The notes beneath the pieces are model-generated. The model did not search any database and had not been told where the DNA came from. It worked only from the letters and a program-made list of their open reading frames with translations. Of a stretch of DNA of 64,000 nt, positions 63,028-64,000 are shown in pieces. The DNA is taken from positions 132,501 to 196,500 of the forward strand of contig JALIZF010001412.1 in assembly GCA_029948255.1 (NCBI GenBank), written 5' to 3'. The position numbers were made by a program, and so were the translations under genes. Within the stretch, counting starts at the first letter, position 1. Every line of letters begins with the position of its first letter. Source of the DNA: Telmatactis stephensoni (taxonomy: Eukaryota > Cnidaria > Anthozoa > Actiniaria > Isophelliidae).

Positions 63028-64000
63028 TACACCTATAGACGTGGAATTTTTATAAAGACCTTTGGTGGAACAAAGCAAGAAATTTTTGGCTTATGATCCA
63101 ACCCATCGCTTGCTTGCCTTGGACGTCAGCTCGAGATCAACACTTGTAATGTTACGTGATCTTTGTTATTGTCCATCGAGGCTAAACAGTCACTTTTAGA
63201 TAGTAAGTACAACAGGTTCCTCGTAGTCTTGGTTGTTAGTGATTAGATTTTCAGTAAATTAGCTTTGAAGTCGCTTTGTCTTGATCCATTCGTACTTACA
63301 AGTTAACCACATTCAAAATTCTCCATCACGAATCATTGATCATTCAATATCAGGTGCTGTTATGTGAAACAAGATCGCAAGCAAGTTTTCTTCGCGAATC
63401 GATCGTCTATTGCTCAGGGCTTTAGGTCAGATCCAGTTAATGTACTAAGATCGAAGTGCAATTCTTGAAATAGACGGCGCTGATTAAAGGTAAAACTAAG
63501 GTGATACAAGTTAATAACTGGTCAATTATTGATGCGTTGAAATTATTGAACCAGAAGAAGAAAGACTGTCACTTGATCGTGAAAAACACGACAGGACCGT
63601 TAGCACTTTTCAGATACCAAAATATTTCCCCCCACTTTAGATTGGCAGAAAAATCATAGGTAGAATGAACAGAGAGAGATGGCTTTCGTTGGTGGGCTAG
63701 ACATGCCCCTTACAGGTGTTTCTTTTTAATGTCGGGTACCCGAACCTGTTTATTTATGTGACATTGTGTTTCCGCTTTGACGAATAGAACCCTGCTAGTA
63801 TCTCGTAGTTCTTTTAAGGAAACAACATAATTCATGATATACACCCAATTCATAATGGACGTTTGATGGCCAAATGCGCGGTAGGTCTGGTAACGAGCAG
63901 TATGAAAGTGAGACTCGAAAGGCTTGTTGTTGTTCTCTATTACCAAAGTTACAACCGACAAACAACAAAACTACAACAACAAAGAGAAAGAGTAAAAGAA
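63028..64000. other. Upstream flank of the esterase gene
   Basis: Presumably promoter and 5' UTR of the minus-strand esterase. One minus-strand open frame (63710-63961) has no recognisable domain and is not called. Confidence 0.4.

Noticed and set aside
63028..63078. Upstream extension of the esterase frame by 17 codons
   Set aside because: It would begin at TTG; the first ATG (63027) precedes the signal anchor well.
63710..63961. 83-codon minus-strand open frame upstream of the esterase
   Set aside because: No domain pattern, no linked splice evidence, and a length common by chance; it could be a 5' exon, but nothing supports it.

Overview
The window looks like nuclear DNA from a marine invertebrate, most likely an anthozoan cnidarian (coral or sea anemone). 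The reasons are AT-rich DNA, animal-type spliced genes with short conserved exons and GT-AG introns, many small terminal-inverted-repeat elements and microsatellites, and a pair of DM-domain genes of a non-vertebrate type. The animal assignment is firm; the anthozoan one is inference from repeat style and protein flavour.

Layout. (1) About 138-12830, plus strand: the last 18 recognisable coding exons of PSME4, the PA200/Blm10 proteasome activator. They encode about 577 C-terminal residues and end in the proteasome-docking Tyr-Tyr-Ala. The introns carry several small DNA transposons, simple repeats and a 1.9 kb foldback element whose arms carry a copy of an unknown open frame. (2) 14847-16537, minus strand: a two-exon DMRT gene with DM domain, DMA domain and a C-terminal zinc-ribbon-like motif, tail-to-tail with PSME4. 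(3) 16538-57643: about 41 kb without a convincing coding exon. It holds microsatellites, four or five MITE-like elements, a perfect 42-bp hairpin, a tRNA-like relic and a few promoter-like motifs. (4) 57644-59295, plus strand: a second two-exon DMRT gene, paralogous to the first and with the same intron positions, domain order and C-terminal ribbon. (5) 61774-63027, minus strand: a single-exon type II membrane protein with an SGNH/PC-esterase-like fold and a hevein-like cysteine cluster.

Biology. The two DMRT genes are divergently transcribed and share their whole architecture, so they look like an inverted duplication. The long non-coding stretch between them is the natural place for shared or divided regulatory DNA. 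PSME4 and the esterase are probably unrelated flanking genes. The observations most worth following up are the paired DMRT architecture with an added zinc ribbon, the perfect hairpin just upstream of the first DMRT gene, the foldback element with its PB1-like open frame, and the esterase with a chitin-binding-like insert.
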